DNA from: an uncultured Maricaulis sp.
Lineage (GTDB): Bacteria > Pseudomonadota > Alphaproteobacteria > Caulobacterales > Maricaulaceae
Reading direction: 5' to 3'
DNA: 64,000 nt
Assembly: GCF_947259345.1 (NCBI RefSeq)
Contig: NZ_CAMYLS010000001.1
Location: 62,001-126,000, forward strand
Both the position numbers and the translations under genes were made by a program. This document shows positions 43,633 through 52,424 of this stretch, in pieces (positions within the stretch are counted from its first letter, which is position 1; each line of letters opens with the position of its first letter). The notes under the pieces are model-generated. The model did not search any database, was not told where the DNA came from, and worked only from the letters and a program-made list of their open reading frames with translations.

Positions 43633-44654
43633 TGGCAACGCGACGTACCCTCCTGGCCGGCGGCGGTGCCAGCCTGTTGCTGGCTGCCTGCCAACGCACG
43701 TCGGCCGAGTCCGGCCCGGCGCCAGTCGTTCAGGTCGAGCGCCGCGACCCGCGTCTGGACACGCTCATTCGACCGGGCACGGACGCCCGGATAATCGGGA
43801 CCGGATATCAATGGGCTGAAGGCCCGGCCTGGGACCGGCAGCGCCACTGCCTCTACTTTACCGACGTTCCGGCCAACCGGGCCTATCGATGGCGGCCCGG
43901 TCATGAGGTCGAAGTCTGGCTCGACCCGTCGGGCATTCCGGCTGATCAAGCCGAGGGGTTTCGCGAACCGGGGGCAAACGGGTTGTGGATGCGCGAGGAT
44001 GGCAACTTGCTCGCCTGTGTCCACGGCAGCCGGGCCCTGGAAATACTCGACCCGGACAGCCTGTCGCGAACGCGGCTGGTGAGCGAGTTCCAGGGGCAGC
44101 GTTTCAACTCGCCCAATGATCTGGTCGAGGCGGCGGACGGCAGTATCTATTTCACCGATCCGCCCTACGGCCTTGAAGGGCTGGACGCGTCTCCGCTCAA
44201 GGAAATGGTGGTCAATGGCGTTTATCGCCGCGCTCCGGATGGGCAGGTAGAGCGGCTCATCTCGGATATGAGCTTTCCGAACGGGATCGCGCTGTCGCCC
44301 GACGAACGTCGTCTCTATGTGGCCCAGTCGGACCCACAATCGCCTGTCATACGATGCCTCGATCTGGATCCCGATGGCCATGTCATCGGCGATCAGCGCT
44401 TCTACGATGCGTCGGGTCTGGATGGCCCGGGGCTGCCGGACGGCATGGCGGTCGATGATCGGGGCCATGTCTTTGCAACCGGGCCGGGCGGGGTCCTCGT
44501 CCTGGCACCGGACGGGACCTTGCTGGGCCGGGTATTGACCGGTCGCGGTACAGCGAACTGCGCTTTTGGTGAAGATGGTCGCACGCTTTTCCTGACCGCG
44601 CAGGACCGGCTCCTGCGTCTCGAAACCCTCAGCCGGGGTGTGCAATGGATGTAG
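43629..44654 (+). CDS. Gluconolactonase/SMP-30 family lactonase, exported lipoprotein
   Basis: Six-bladed propeller lactonase of 341 residues. The N-terminus ATRRTLLAGGGASLLLAAC combines a twin-arginine-type signal with a lipobox, so it acts outside the cytoplasm. Metal-site segments: the Glu in GYQWAEGPAWD near residue 62, the Asn in RFNSPNDLVEAADGSIYFTDPPYG near 160, NGIALSPDERRLYVAQSD near 220, and DGMAVDDRGHVFATGPGG near 275. This is the longer PpgL/gluconolactonase type rather than the XylC type. Overlap with the GH3 gene on one side and with the gluconate transporter on the other suggests that glucose made by the GH3 enzyme is oxidised to gluconolactone in the periplasm, opened here, and imported as gluconate. 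No glucose dehydrogenase gene is in the window. Confidence 0.88.
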   Translation: MMATRRTLLAGGGASLLLAACQRTSAESGPAPVVQVERRDPRLDTLIRPGTDARIIGTGYQWAEGPAWDRQRHCLYFTDVPANRAYRWRPGHEVEVWLDPSGIPADQAEGFREPGANGLWMREDGNLLACVHGSRALEILDPDSLSRTRLVSEFQGQRFNSPNDLVEAADGSIYFTDPPYGLEGLDASPLKEMVVNGVYRRAPDGQVERLISDMSFPNGIALSPDERRLYVAQSDPQSPVIRCLDLDPDGHVIGDQRFYDASGLDGPGLPDGMAVDDRGHVFATGPGGVLVLAPDGTLLGRVLTGRGTANCAFGEDGRTLFLTAQDRLLRLETLSRGVQWM

Positions 44655-45997
44655 GCGGCTGGCTGACCGAATACCGGCCGCTCCTGGCCACGCTGGTCGC
44701 GATTGCGGCATTGCTGGCGCTGATCCTTCGGGCGCGCATGCCCGCCTTTGCAGCCCTCATCCTGGTCAGCGCACTCGCCGCGCTCGCGGCCGGGATGGCA
44801 CCGTCAGACGCGTTCGACACGCTGACGCGTGGCATGGGCGGGACGCTGGGCTTCGTGGCTGTGGTGATCGGGCTCGGTGCACTTTTCGGGGTCATACTTG
44901 AGCGATCGGGCGGACTGGAGAGCCTGGCCCAACGGCTCCTCACAGGGCGGCAGGCGGGCGCTGGGCGATGGCTGATGGGCGGGCTCGGTCTGCTCGCGTC
45001 GATTCCGGTCTTCTTTGATGTCGCCCTGATCATTCTGGCGCCGCTGGTCTTCGCCTTCGCCCGCCGGACCGGCCGACCGGTGCTCAGCTTCGGCCTGCCC
45101 CTGGTCTGCGGGCTGGCCGTCGCGCACAGCTTCATTCCGCCCACGCCCGGCCCGATCGCCGTGGCCGAGATCCTCGGCGCTGATCTGGGCCTGGTCATTC
45201 TGTTCGGAATCCTCGCCGGATTGCCCGCGCTGGCCATGGCCGGCCCGCTCTTCGCGGGTTGGCTGGACCGCACCGGGCGGCTGCCCATCGGTGCAATAGC
45301 CGGTGAGGCAGGAACCCCGACCGAGCGACCCGCCAATGCCGGTCTGACGGCGGCACTGATCAGTCTTCCCCTGGCGCTCATTCTGGCCGGCACGCTGGCG
45401 TCTCGCTTTGATCTCCCGCCCGCGCTCGGATATTCGCTGGCCGTGATCGGGCATCCTTTCATGGCATTGCTGCTGGCTTGCGGCATGACCTGGCTCGTCT
45501 TCCGGCCGACGAATGACGCGCAGCGCCGCAATTTATCGGACGGGATTGCCAGGGCCCTGGAGCCGACCGGAGCTGTTATCCTGGTGACCGGAGCCGGAGG
45601 CGCGTTCAAACAAGTGCTCGTTGATACGGGCGCCGGCGCGCAGCTGGCCGATGGTGCAATGGCGCTGGGGTTGGTGCCGCTGGTCGCCGGATTTGTTCTG
45701 GCGCTTCTGGTTCGCGTTGCGCAGGGCAGTGCGACGGTTGCCATGATCACCGCTGCCGGTCTGACCGCCCCGCTCGCGGACGCGGCCGGCCTCGCGCCGA
45801 CACAATTGGCACTCTGCGTGATTGCCATCGCTGCCGGCGCGACCGCGCTCTCGCACGTCAATGACAGCGGATTCTGGCTGGTCAGCCGCATTTTCGGGCT
45901 CGATGTCCGGCAGACGCTTGCGAGCTGGACCGTCGCCACGCTGATCATCGGACTTGCGGGATTCGCCGCGGCGCTCATCCTGTCACTACTGGTCTGA
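44645..45997 (+). CDS. GntP-family gluconate:H+ symporter
   Basis: Inner-membrane permease of 450 residues with about twelve to fourteen hydrophobic segments. GntP-family features: the GLGALFGVILERSGGLESLAQRLL segment near residue 75, LGLLASIPVFFDVALIILAPLVFA near 115, HSFIPPTPGPIAVAEILGADLGL near 160, GAGGAFKQVLVDTGAGAQLAD near 315, and RVAQGSATVAMITAAGL plus SHVNDSGFWLV near the end. The gene starts 10 bases inside the preceding lactonase gene. Gluconate or a related aldonate (including xylonate) is the likely cargo, matching the lactonase. Confidence 0.9.
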   Translation: MDVGGWLTEYRPLLATLVAIAALLALILRARMPAFAALILVSALAALAAGMAPSDAFDTLTRGMGGTLGFVAVVIGLGALFGVILERSGGLESLAQRLLTGRQAGAGRWLMGGLGLLASIPVFFDVALIILAPLVFAFARRTGRPVLSFGLPLVCGLAVAHSFIPPTPGPIAVAEILGADLGLVILFGILAGLPALAMAGPLFAGWLDRTGRLPIGAIAGEAGTPTERPANAGLTAALISLPLALILAGTLASRFDLPPALGYSLAVIGHPFMALLLACGMTWLVFRPTNDAQRRNLSDGIARALEPTGAVILVTGAGGAFKQVLVDTGAGAQLADGAMALGLVPLVAGFVLALLVRVAQGSATVAMITAAGLTAPLADAAGLAPTQLALCVIAIAAGATALSHVNDSGFWLVSRIFGLDVRQTLASWTVATLIIGLAGFAAALILSLLV

Positions 45998-46020
45998 CAG
46001 TGACCGGAAGGCGAGGGGTT

Positions 46021-47370
46021 TTGGCGGCGACGACAGGTATTGGGCGCTATGCTGGCTATGGCGTCGGTGATTTCGGACTGAATATCTATTGGAACGCGCT
46101 CTCGCTCGTCCTGATGTTCTGGTACGCCGAAGTCGTCGGGCTGAGTCCGACCGTGGCGGGCGGAATATATTTCGTAGGCATGGCTTGGGATGCGGTGACC
46201 GATGCCGTCGTTGCCAGTCTGTCGGCACGAACACGGTCGCGCTTCGGGACCTATCGGCCGCACATTCTTTTTGGTGGCGTGGCGCTGGGCGTGAGTTTTT
46301 GCGTCCTGTTCTGGATCCCGCCCCTGGAGGGGGTGGCGCTCATTGCCGCCCTGACCCTGGCTCACATCCTTTTTCGAACTGTCTACACGATCGTCGCTGT
46401 CCCCTATTCGGCACTCGCCTCGCGGCTCAGCTATGACAGCGTCGAGCGGACCACATTTTCCGGCGTACGGATGTTCTTTGCCTTTGCCGGGCTGCTGACC
46501 GTCTCCGGCCTTTGGTTTCCGCTCGTGCGAACGTTTGGCGGCGATGACACGGCAGCACCCGGTTTTCAGGCGGCGGCGCTTATTGGGGCCGTGATTGCAA
46601 CCATGGCGCTGGCCCTTTGCTTTGCGGGAACGCGGGAACAGCCCCTGCCCGGACGATGTTCCGATGACCCGCCTCCTGGCCTATGGCGCTTCATTCCAGC
46701 CATCCGGGACAATCGCGCCTTGGCAATCCTGCTTTGCATGATCTTCTTGCAGTCCGGGGCTGTTGCCAGCCTGCTCATTCCGCTCACCTTCTTTATCGAG
46801 GTCAACGCCCCGGTCTTCGCCCGCAAGGAAGTCGTGATGACCGCCTATGCCAGCGCGACGCTGGCCTCAATTCCGGTCTGGACGCTCTTCATCCGCCGAT
46901 TTGGCAAGAAGGCCGGCTGGGTGCTGGCCTGCGGCCTGGCGATTGTTTGCGGGCTTGATCTCGCAATTGCCGGAGCACGCGTTATCGCTGGCGTGCCGCT
47001 CCAGATCATCGGCTATGGAGCGGCTTTTGGTGCTTTCGGTGTTCTGGTCTGGTCCTTTGTTCCCGATACGGTCGAATACGGGCAATGGAAGACCGGCGAA
47101 CGCAATGAAGGCGCGGTGTTCGGTTCCGTGCTGCTGGTCCAGAAACTCTCGGGCGGGCTGATGGGCCTGTTTGTCGGTTTCATGTTGTCCGAGGTCGGGT
47201 ATGACATTGATGCGGCGACCCAAAGTGCAGCCACAGCCGAAGGTATTCGATTTCACATTTTCCTGATGCCATCCCTGTTGCTGGCTTTGTCGGTGCTGCT
47301 CATTCTAAAGTTGCCGCTGAATCGTCGCCTCCATGCCCGAATTGTCGGGCAGATGGGCGGGCGGGAATGA
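46021..47370 (+). CDS. GPH-family (MelB-like) sugar:cation symporter, MFS superfamily
   Basis: Twelve-helix transporter of about 449 residues. I prefer the TTG at 46021, which has GAGGGG about 5 bases upstream; a GTG at 46000 sits 2 bases after the GntP stop without a ribosome site. The helix 1-3 region reads GYGVGDFGLNIYWNALSLVLMFWYAEVVGL, followed by the loop 2-3 motif DAVTDAVVASLSARTRSRFGTYRPHI, a variant of the GPH D-P-x2-G-x2-SDR-x3-RFGRR motif. Later segments (FSGVRMFFAFAG, FVPDTVEYGQWKTGERNEG) are also typical. GPH proteins carry glucosides, xylosides and hexuronides. Here a gluco-oligosaccharide or glucoside is suggested by the operon; this is inference. Confidence 0.87.
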   Translation: MAATTGIGRYAGYGVGDFGLNIYWNALSLVLMFWYAEVVGLSPTVAGGIYFVGMAWDAVTDAVVASLSARTRSRFGTYRPHILFGGVALGVSFCVLFWIPPLEGVALIAALTLAHILFRTVYTIVAVPYSALASRLSYDSVERTTFSGVRMFFAFAGLLTVSGLWFPLVRTFGGDDTAAPGFQAAALIGAVIATMALALCFAGTREQPLPGRCSDDPPPGLWRFIPAIRDNRALAILLCMIFLQSGAVASLLIPLTFFIEVNAPVFARKEVVMTAYASATLASIPVWTLFIRRFGKKAGWVLACGLAIVCGLDLAIAGARVIAGVPLQIIGYGAAFGAFGVLVWSFVPDTVEYGQWKTGERNEGAVFGSVLLVQKLSGGLMGLFVGFMLSEVGYDIDAATQSAATAEGIRFHIFLMPSLLLALSVLLILKLPLNRRLHARIVGQMGGRE

Positions 47371-47419
47371 TGGAGCAGGATCAGTTGAGATCGTTGCGGG
47401 CTTCGGGGGAGGTGCTGCC

Positions 47420-48454
47420 ATGGCGAGAATGATCGACGTTGCCGAGAAGGCGGGCGTCTCCATCAAGACCGTATCACGGGTCCTGAACAATGAGCCGCAC
47501 GTCAAGGAAGGACTGCGCGAGCGTGTCCGCGCCGCGGCAAAGGAAGTGGGCTATGTTCCGTCCAGCACAGCGCGGGCGCTGCGCTCCCGACGGTCCTACG
47601 CGATCCATATGGTCAGCCACTCGCATCGTTCAGCTTATGTGAACGCCATCCAGTTCGGCGCAGTGCAGACCTGCCAGGAGCGTGGCTATCAACTCATGGT
47701 GTCCTTGATGGAGGACTTGCGCGACATGCCGGAGGCCGACCTGGTCACACGGTTCGAGCGCCTGGTCGAGGCTTCCAAGCCGGATGGCCTGATCCTCGTG
47801 CCGCCCTTGTCCAATGATGAGCGCCTCTATCACGTGCTCGAGCGTTTCGACATGCCGATCGCGCGTGTGGGTCCCAATAACCTGCCCGACGCGCGTATCA
47901 GCGTCAAAATCAATGAGCGCGAGGCCGCGCGTGAACTGACCGCGCATCTGATCGAATTGGGTCATCGCCGGATCGCCTTTGTGCGCGGCAAGGAGGACCA
48001 GAACGCCACGCATGAGCGCTATGCAGGTTACAGGGATGCGCTTGACCAGGCCGGAATAGCCCTGGATGAGCGCCTGGTGCGACCGGGGGATTTCGACTTC
48101 TCTGCCGGATTGGAGGCTGGCGATGCCCTGTTTGCCATGACCGACCGGCCGACGGCGGTCTTTGCGGCCAATGATGACATGGCTGCCGGCGTCCTTATGG
48201 CGGCTCACCGGTTGCGACTCGACGTACCCGACGACGTGTCGGTTGTCGGCTTTGACGATTCAGAGATTGCCGAGAAAATGTGGCCATCCCTGACAACCGT
48301 GAGGCAGCCGCTCTTGACGATGGGGAATGAGGCGACGCGGCAGCTGATTGATGCGGCGACACAGTCCGACCCGACGCAAATGGACGCTCCGAACGAGTAT
48401 CTCGACTATGAAATCATCTACCGCGAGTCGACCGGACCGCTCCGTCGAGCCTGA
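47420..48454 (+). CDS. LacI-family transcriptional regulator (LacI-2)
   Basis: Regulator of 344 residues. ATG 47420 has GGGGAGG about 9 bases upstream; upstream frames are not family-like. The helix-turn-helix reads MIDVAEKAGVSIKTVSRVLN, with hinge helix SSTARALRSRR, then a sugar-binding-protein-like domain with HLIELGHRRIAFVRGK near residue 180, AVFAANDDMAAGVLMAAHRL near 260 and VPDDVSVVGFDDSEIAE near 285. It ends the beta-glucosidase/lactonase/transporter run, 49 bases after the GPH transporter gene. It probably senses a product of beta-glucan breakdown. Candidate sites are the palindrome at 41107-41122 and its relative at 26548-26563. Confidence 0.9.
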   Translation: MARMIDVAEKAGVSIKTVSRVLNNEPHVKEGLRERVRAAAKEVGYVPSSTARALRSRRSYAIHMVSHSHRSAYVNAIQFGAVQTCQERGYQLMVSLMEDLRDMPEADLVTRFERLVEASKPDGLILVPPLSNDERLYHVLERFDMPIARVGPNNLPDARISVKINEREAARELTAHLIELGHRRIAFVRGKEDQNATHERYAGYRDALDQAGIALDERLVRPGDFDFSAGLEAGDALFAMTDRPTAVFAANDDMAAGVLMAAHRLRLDVPDDVSVVGFDDSEIAEKMWPSLTTVRQPLLTMGNEATRQLIDAATQSDPTQMDAPNEYLDYEIIYRESTGPLRRA

Positions 48455-48580
48455 CGCCGCCGCGCTGCTGCACTCTTCTTTCTGTTTAATTTGACACCGG
48501 CCCCCCGGCATACTCAAACTTGGAAAAGAGCTCGACACGCTAACAATACAAATATGGTCGGCGGTACTGGGAGGTAAATT

Positions 48581-50104
48581 ATGAGTGCAGACGTGACGGC
48601 CGATCCGGCCGCGTCGCCAGCTGTGGCGTCAGACTCCGGTGGGGAGCCGCCTGTCAAGCGCTCAACAATCTTCCTTCATGGATCCCTCGCCTTGCCGCTG
48701 GCGGTCTATGGCTATCCGCTGGCGATCTGGCTGCCCGCGCACTATGCCGGCCAACTCGGTTTATCCCTCTCGGTGATTGGCCTGATCATCATGGTGGCCC
48801 GTTTCACCGATGTCTTTACCGATCCGTTGATGGGTGAGATTTCGGACCGGGGGCGCACGCGGTTCGGACGTCGCAAGCCCTATATCGCGTTGGGTGCGCC
48901 GGCGCTGATGGTCTCAACCTGGTTTCTTTTTGTGCCTCATGACGGGGCCGGAATTCTCTATTTCCTGCTTTGGCTGACACTGTTTTTCGCCAGCGCCACC
49001 ATGATCCAGATTCCCTTTCGCGCCTGGGGGGCTGAGCTATCCGGGAATTATCATGTGCGCAGCCAGGTAACCGCGGCGCGGGAGTTCTACTATCTGACCG
49101 GTCTTCTGATGGCCGCCGCTGTACCGATGGTGATCGAGATATTCGCGGATGGTGGCGCGGTGACCGAGATTTTCGTGGCGATCTGGCGGGATATAACCGG
49201 CGCTTTCACCGGCGAGCTGATGACGCGCACGCCGACCAGTCGGGCGGCCCTGACCGGGCCGGTCCTGATGGGCCTCGCCATTGCCATCATCATCGCGGTT
49301 CCGCTGCTTTCCACCTTGATCATCACGACCGTCAAGGAGCCGCCGCCCGCACCGCGTGAACGTGTCCCCATGATCGAGGGCTTTCGCCACCTCTGGCGCA
49401 ATGGCCCGATGCGGCGCGTGCTGATCATCGCCTTCCTGGTGATCGCCGGTGAAAGCCTCCGCAATGCGGTTTCGCTCTTCTTTATCCGCGACATTATCGG
49501 GATCCCGACGATCGGCGCCGCCTATTTTCTTTATTTCATCTCCGGCATTGCCGCGATCCCGTTCTGGCTCTGGCTGGGCCGAACCATTGGCAAGCATCGG
49601 GCCTTCATGGTCACGCTCGGTTTCGTCAGTGTGGTCAGTGCCTGCAACCTTCTGCTGGGCCGGGGTGATTACTTCGCCTTTTTCTGCCTCTTCCTGCTCA
49701 AGGGCTTTGCCTTCGGCGGCCTGCAATTCCTGCCGCTGGCGATGCTGGCCGATGTGGTGGATATCGACAGCGTCCGCTCGGGCGGCCGCCGCGCCGGGAC
49801 CTATTTCGCCGTGCTTGGCCTGTCGGAGAAGCTGGCTGCCGCCATCTTTACCGGCGTGGCTTTGAACATTGTCGGCTTGCTGGGCTATCATGCATCCGGC
49901 GGCGTAGACGCGTCGACCGATATTGGCGTGCTGTCCTTGCGACTGGTCTACTGCCTGGGTCCGATCGCCCTCTACGCCCTGTCTGTCCCGCTGATCTGGG
50001 GGTACCCGCTTACACCAAGCCGCCACGCCCGATTGCATGCCGGACTGGCCAAGCGGATTGAGCGGAAGGCGCGCGCGGTGGCTGCGGAGCAGGCAACTAA
50101 ATAG
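48581..50104 (+). CDS. GPH-family (MelB/XynP-like) glycoside:cation symporter
   Basis: Transporter of 507 residues with the canonical GPH motif DVFTDPLMGEISDRGRTRFG near residue 85 followed by RRKPYI, and twelve membrane helices. ATG 48581 has GGGAGG about 6 bases upstream. An unusual loop with an extra hydrophobic stretch (AVTEIFVAIWRDITGAFTGELM) is inserted around residues 185-210. The middle-to-C-terminal region (LLKGFAFGGLQFLPLAMLADVVDIDSVRSGG) is typical. It follows LacI-2 by 126 bases, which contain a half-match to the LacI box of xylX (CGCTAACA at 48538-48545) and a seven-codon frame MVGGTGR that ends just before the start. The substrate is probably a xylo- or gluco-oligosaccharide. 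Confidence 0.88.
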   Translation: MSADVTADPAASPAVASDSGGEPPVKRSTIFLHGSLALPLAVYGYPLAIWLPAHYAGQLGLSLSVIGLIIMVARFTDVFTDPLMGEISDRGRTRFGRRKPYIALGAPALMVSTWFLFVPHDGAGILYFLLWLTLFFASATMIQIPFRAWGAELSGNYHVRSQVTAAREFYYLTGLLMAAAVPMVIEIFADGGAVTEIFVAIWRDITGAFTGELMTRTPTSRAALTGPVLMGLAIAIIIAVPLLSTLIITTVKEPPPAPRERVPMIEGFRHLWRNGPMRRVLIIAFLVIAGESLRNAVSLFFIRDIIGIPTIGAAYFLYFISGIAAIPFWLWLGRTIGKHRAFMVTLGFVSVVSACNLLLGRGDYFAFFCLFLLKGFAFGGLQFLPLAMLADVVDIDSVRSGGRRAGTYFAVLGLSEKLAAAIFTGVALNIVGLLGYHASGGVDASTDIGVLSLRLVYCLGPIALYALSVPLIWGYPLTPSRHARLHAGLAKRIERKARAVAAEQATK

Positions 50105-50125
50105 GGGGCGGCGTGTTGGGCAGTG

Positions 50126-52279
50126 TCAGGCTGCCCGTTCACCTGAATTGCGAATTTTGAGCTGGTCGGACCGTAGCGGGTAGCCGAAATGCCAGCCTTG
50201 CAGATACTCGAAGCCGAGCAGGCGCAGCATGGCAGCCTGGCCCTCGGTTTCGACACCTTCTGCCACCATGTCCAGTGACAGGGCATCGCCCAGCAGGGCC
50301 AGCGCCTGCAACATCTTGTTGGGGCCTTCGCCGCGGCCAATGGATTGCACAAAGGTCTTGTCGATCTTGATCTTCGAGAAGGGCAGCATGTGCAAATAGC
50401 CCATGGAGGCGAAGCCTGTACCGAAGTCATCGAGATTGACCGTGAAGCCTGCTTCATGAAGCTCCAGCAAACGGCTCTTTGCCTGTTCGAAATCATCAAC
50501 CAGGACGGCTTCCGTCAGCTCGAACTCGATCTGGTCAGGTCTCATGCCGTGTGACGTTAGTTCGCGCAGATATCGTTCACACAGGCGACCATCATTGAGC
50601 TGGGCCGGAGACAGGTTGATCGAGACACTGTGAGGCGCTTTCGGCCCTATTTCGCGACAAACGGACTCAACCACAAAATCTCCGAGGCGGCGGATCAGTT
50701 TGGAATCTTCGGCGACCGGAATAAAGACGTCCGGAGGCACTGCACCACGGGTCGGATGCTCCCAACGCAGGAGCGCCTCGACCGAGGCTGTGCTGCCGTC
50801 ACAGGCGCGCGCGATCGGCTGGTAGACGACGAAGAATTCATCGCGGTCCAGCCCGGCCTCGATATCGGCTTCGAGCGCGCGGCGGGCATCGGCCTCAAGG
50901 CCGAGGCTGGCATTGAAGACAAGCGGTTTGTCGAGCTGATCGGCTTTGGCGCGATACATGGCCAGGTCGGCGTCATGAATAAGCTGGTTGAAGGTCTTCG
51001 GCGCCCCTTCATCGGAATGGGCGATGCCGATCGCGGCACCAATCTCGAACGGGCGACCGTCGATTTCGAACGGCCGCGCGAGGCTTTCCGACAAGCTGCG
51101 TGCAATGTTGAGGGCCTCACGGGCATCCTCCGCGCCGACCAGGGCACAGGCAAACTCGTCGCCGCCGACGCGAGCGATATGGATGTCGGCATCGACGGCA
51201 CCGCGGAAGCGGTGAGCCACGCGCCGGATGACATCATCACCGGCGCGGTGTCCGGCCTTGTCGTTGACGGCCTTGAAGCCGTTGAGGTCGATATAGATCA
51301 CCGCAGCTTCGCCATCCTCTGCGGCCCGGGTCGCTGCTTTGCTTTCGATGAAGCTGGTAAAGCCGAGCCGGTTCGGCAGGCCGCTGAGATTGTCGGTGCC
51401 GGCCGCGATGATGGCGCGCTTTTCGTTGCTCGCCGCGTGACGCGCGAGCGTGCGGGCCTTGAAGGCGATCAGTTGCGCGCAAATGAAGAAGGCGATGATG
51501 TAGGCGAGCAGCGGCAGGAATGCGAGCCGCAGAGTCTCGATGCCCGGGCGGGAGGCTTGCCAGCCGAGCCAGCCGAGCGAGTGCCCCTCATCATCCATGA
51601 TCTCCAGGCCGGCATTGGCGCGCGGCAAAGCGCCCTGATGGAGCGAGACATTCGAGACGAGGAAAACTTCCTCGAGCTCGGTCAGGAAATTCTGATCAAT
51701 GGCGGTTCCGATGATGATCACAGGATCAACCGTCGGATTGGTCATGGTTGCGCGATCGTCATACTCGCCGAGAACCGTGATCGAGGCCATATAGAGCTGA
51801 CCCCGGATCTTCAGGTAGTGAGTCGAAATGTAGCGTTCGGTATTGTAGCCGGCGGCCAGGTCGGCACGCAGGTCCGAAACCTGTTCATGGTTGAGCACGT
51901 CGGTCCGAAGCTGCTGACCGGACTCCCGATGCCACGCCATGCTTCGTGCGTCGTCCACGCCTACGATGGAAACAAAATCGAACGCAGTATGGTCCGAAAA
52001 AGACGAGGCAAGGCTTTCCGAAAGGACGGATTTCTCGCGCTCATTCCACAGCGTGAGCAACTCTCCCCACCAGCCATAGTCAGCGACCCAGGTCTCATTC
52101 TGGCGAGACGCCGCTTCGATGCCCGCGCTCAGTAATTGACGGTCATTCTGCACGGCATTGCGATTCAGGGCGCCGACAAAGAAATAGATCGTCAAAACGG
52201 AGGCAATCAGACTCACGAGCGTCGCCACATTGATGTAGCGCCCTAAAGTGCTGTCGAGTGTCCGTCCCATCCAGTCCAC
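50126..52279 (-). CDS. Membrane-bound CHASE4-like GGDEF-EAL protein (c-di-GMP turnover)
   Basis: Signalling protein of 717 residues. Two membrane helices (about residues 18-36 and 250-272) flank a periplasmic domain with WVADYGWWGELLTLWNE near 65, matching CHASE4 sensors. The GGDEF domain (about 285-445) has DNLSGLPNRLGF and an intact active site ARVGGDEFA near 372; a canonical RxxD inhibitory site is not seen just before it. The EAL domain (about 460-705) has EALLRWEHP, SINLSPAQL, ELTEAVL, LDDFGTGFASMGYL and IKIDKTFVQ, all expected for an active phosphodiesterase. Both activities may exist, with the GGDEF part possibly a GTP sensor. It converges on the GPH transporter gene. Ligand unknown. 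Confidence 0.93.
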   Translation of the reverse strand: MDWMGRTLDSTLGRYINVATLVSLIASVLTIYFFVGALNRNAVQNDRQLLSAGIEAASRQNETWVADYGWWGELLTLWNEREKSVLSESLASSFSDHTAFDFVSIVGVDDARSMAWHRESGQQLRTDVLNHEQVSDLRADLAAGYNTERYISTHYLKIRGQLYMASITVLGEYDDRATMTNPTVDPVIIIGTAIDQNFLTELEEVFLVSNVSLHQGALPRANAGLEIMDDEGHSLGWLGWQASRPGIETLRLAFLPLLAYIIAFFICAQLIAFKARTLARHAASNEKRAIIAAGTDNLSGLPNRLGFTSFIESKAATRAAEDGEAAVIYIDLNGFKAVNDKAGHRAGDDVIRRVAHRFRGAVDADIHIARVGGDEFACALVGAEDAREALNIARSLSESLARPFEIDGRPFEIGAAIGIAHSDEGAPKTFNQLIHDADLAMYRAKADQLDKPLVFNASLGLEADARRALEADIEAGLDRDEFFVVYQPIARACDGSTASVEALLRWEHPTRGAVPPDVFIPVAEDSKLIRRLGDFVVESVCREIGPKAPHSVSINLSPAQLNDGRLCERYLRELTSHGMRPDQIEFELTEAVLVDDFEQAKSRLLELHEAGFTVNLDDFGTGFASMGYLHMLPFSKIKIDKTFVQSIGRGEGPNKMLQALALLGDALSLDMVAEGVETEGQAAMLRLLGFEYLQGWHFGYPLRSDQLKIRNSGERAA

Positions 52280-52424
52280 CTGTTGGTCTTCTTGGAAAGG
52301 CGGACGATGGCGTAAAGAGGTAAAGGTCCGGTCAGCGCCGGATTATGATTTGATTCAAATTCTCGACATTACCCCCCGGGATAACGTCATTTTTCATGCA
52401 CGCGGGGGAGTCGGGGCCGCAAGC

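Noticed and set aside
48553-48576. Seven-codon frame MVGGTGR just before the GPH transporter start, as a leader peptide
   Set aside because: No ribosome site, no terminator or alternative stem nearby, and its end merely contains the ribosome site of the transporter gene. Probably chance.
52377-52420. CCCCCG...CGGGGG inverted repeat after the methyltransferase gene as a terminator
   Set aside because: The stem is only 6 bp with a loop of about 24 bases and no T-tract on the correct side.
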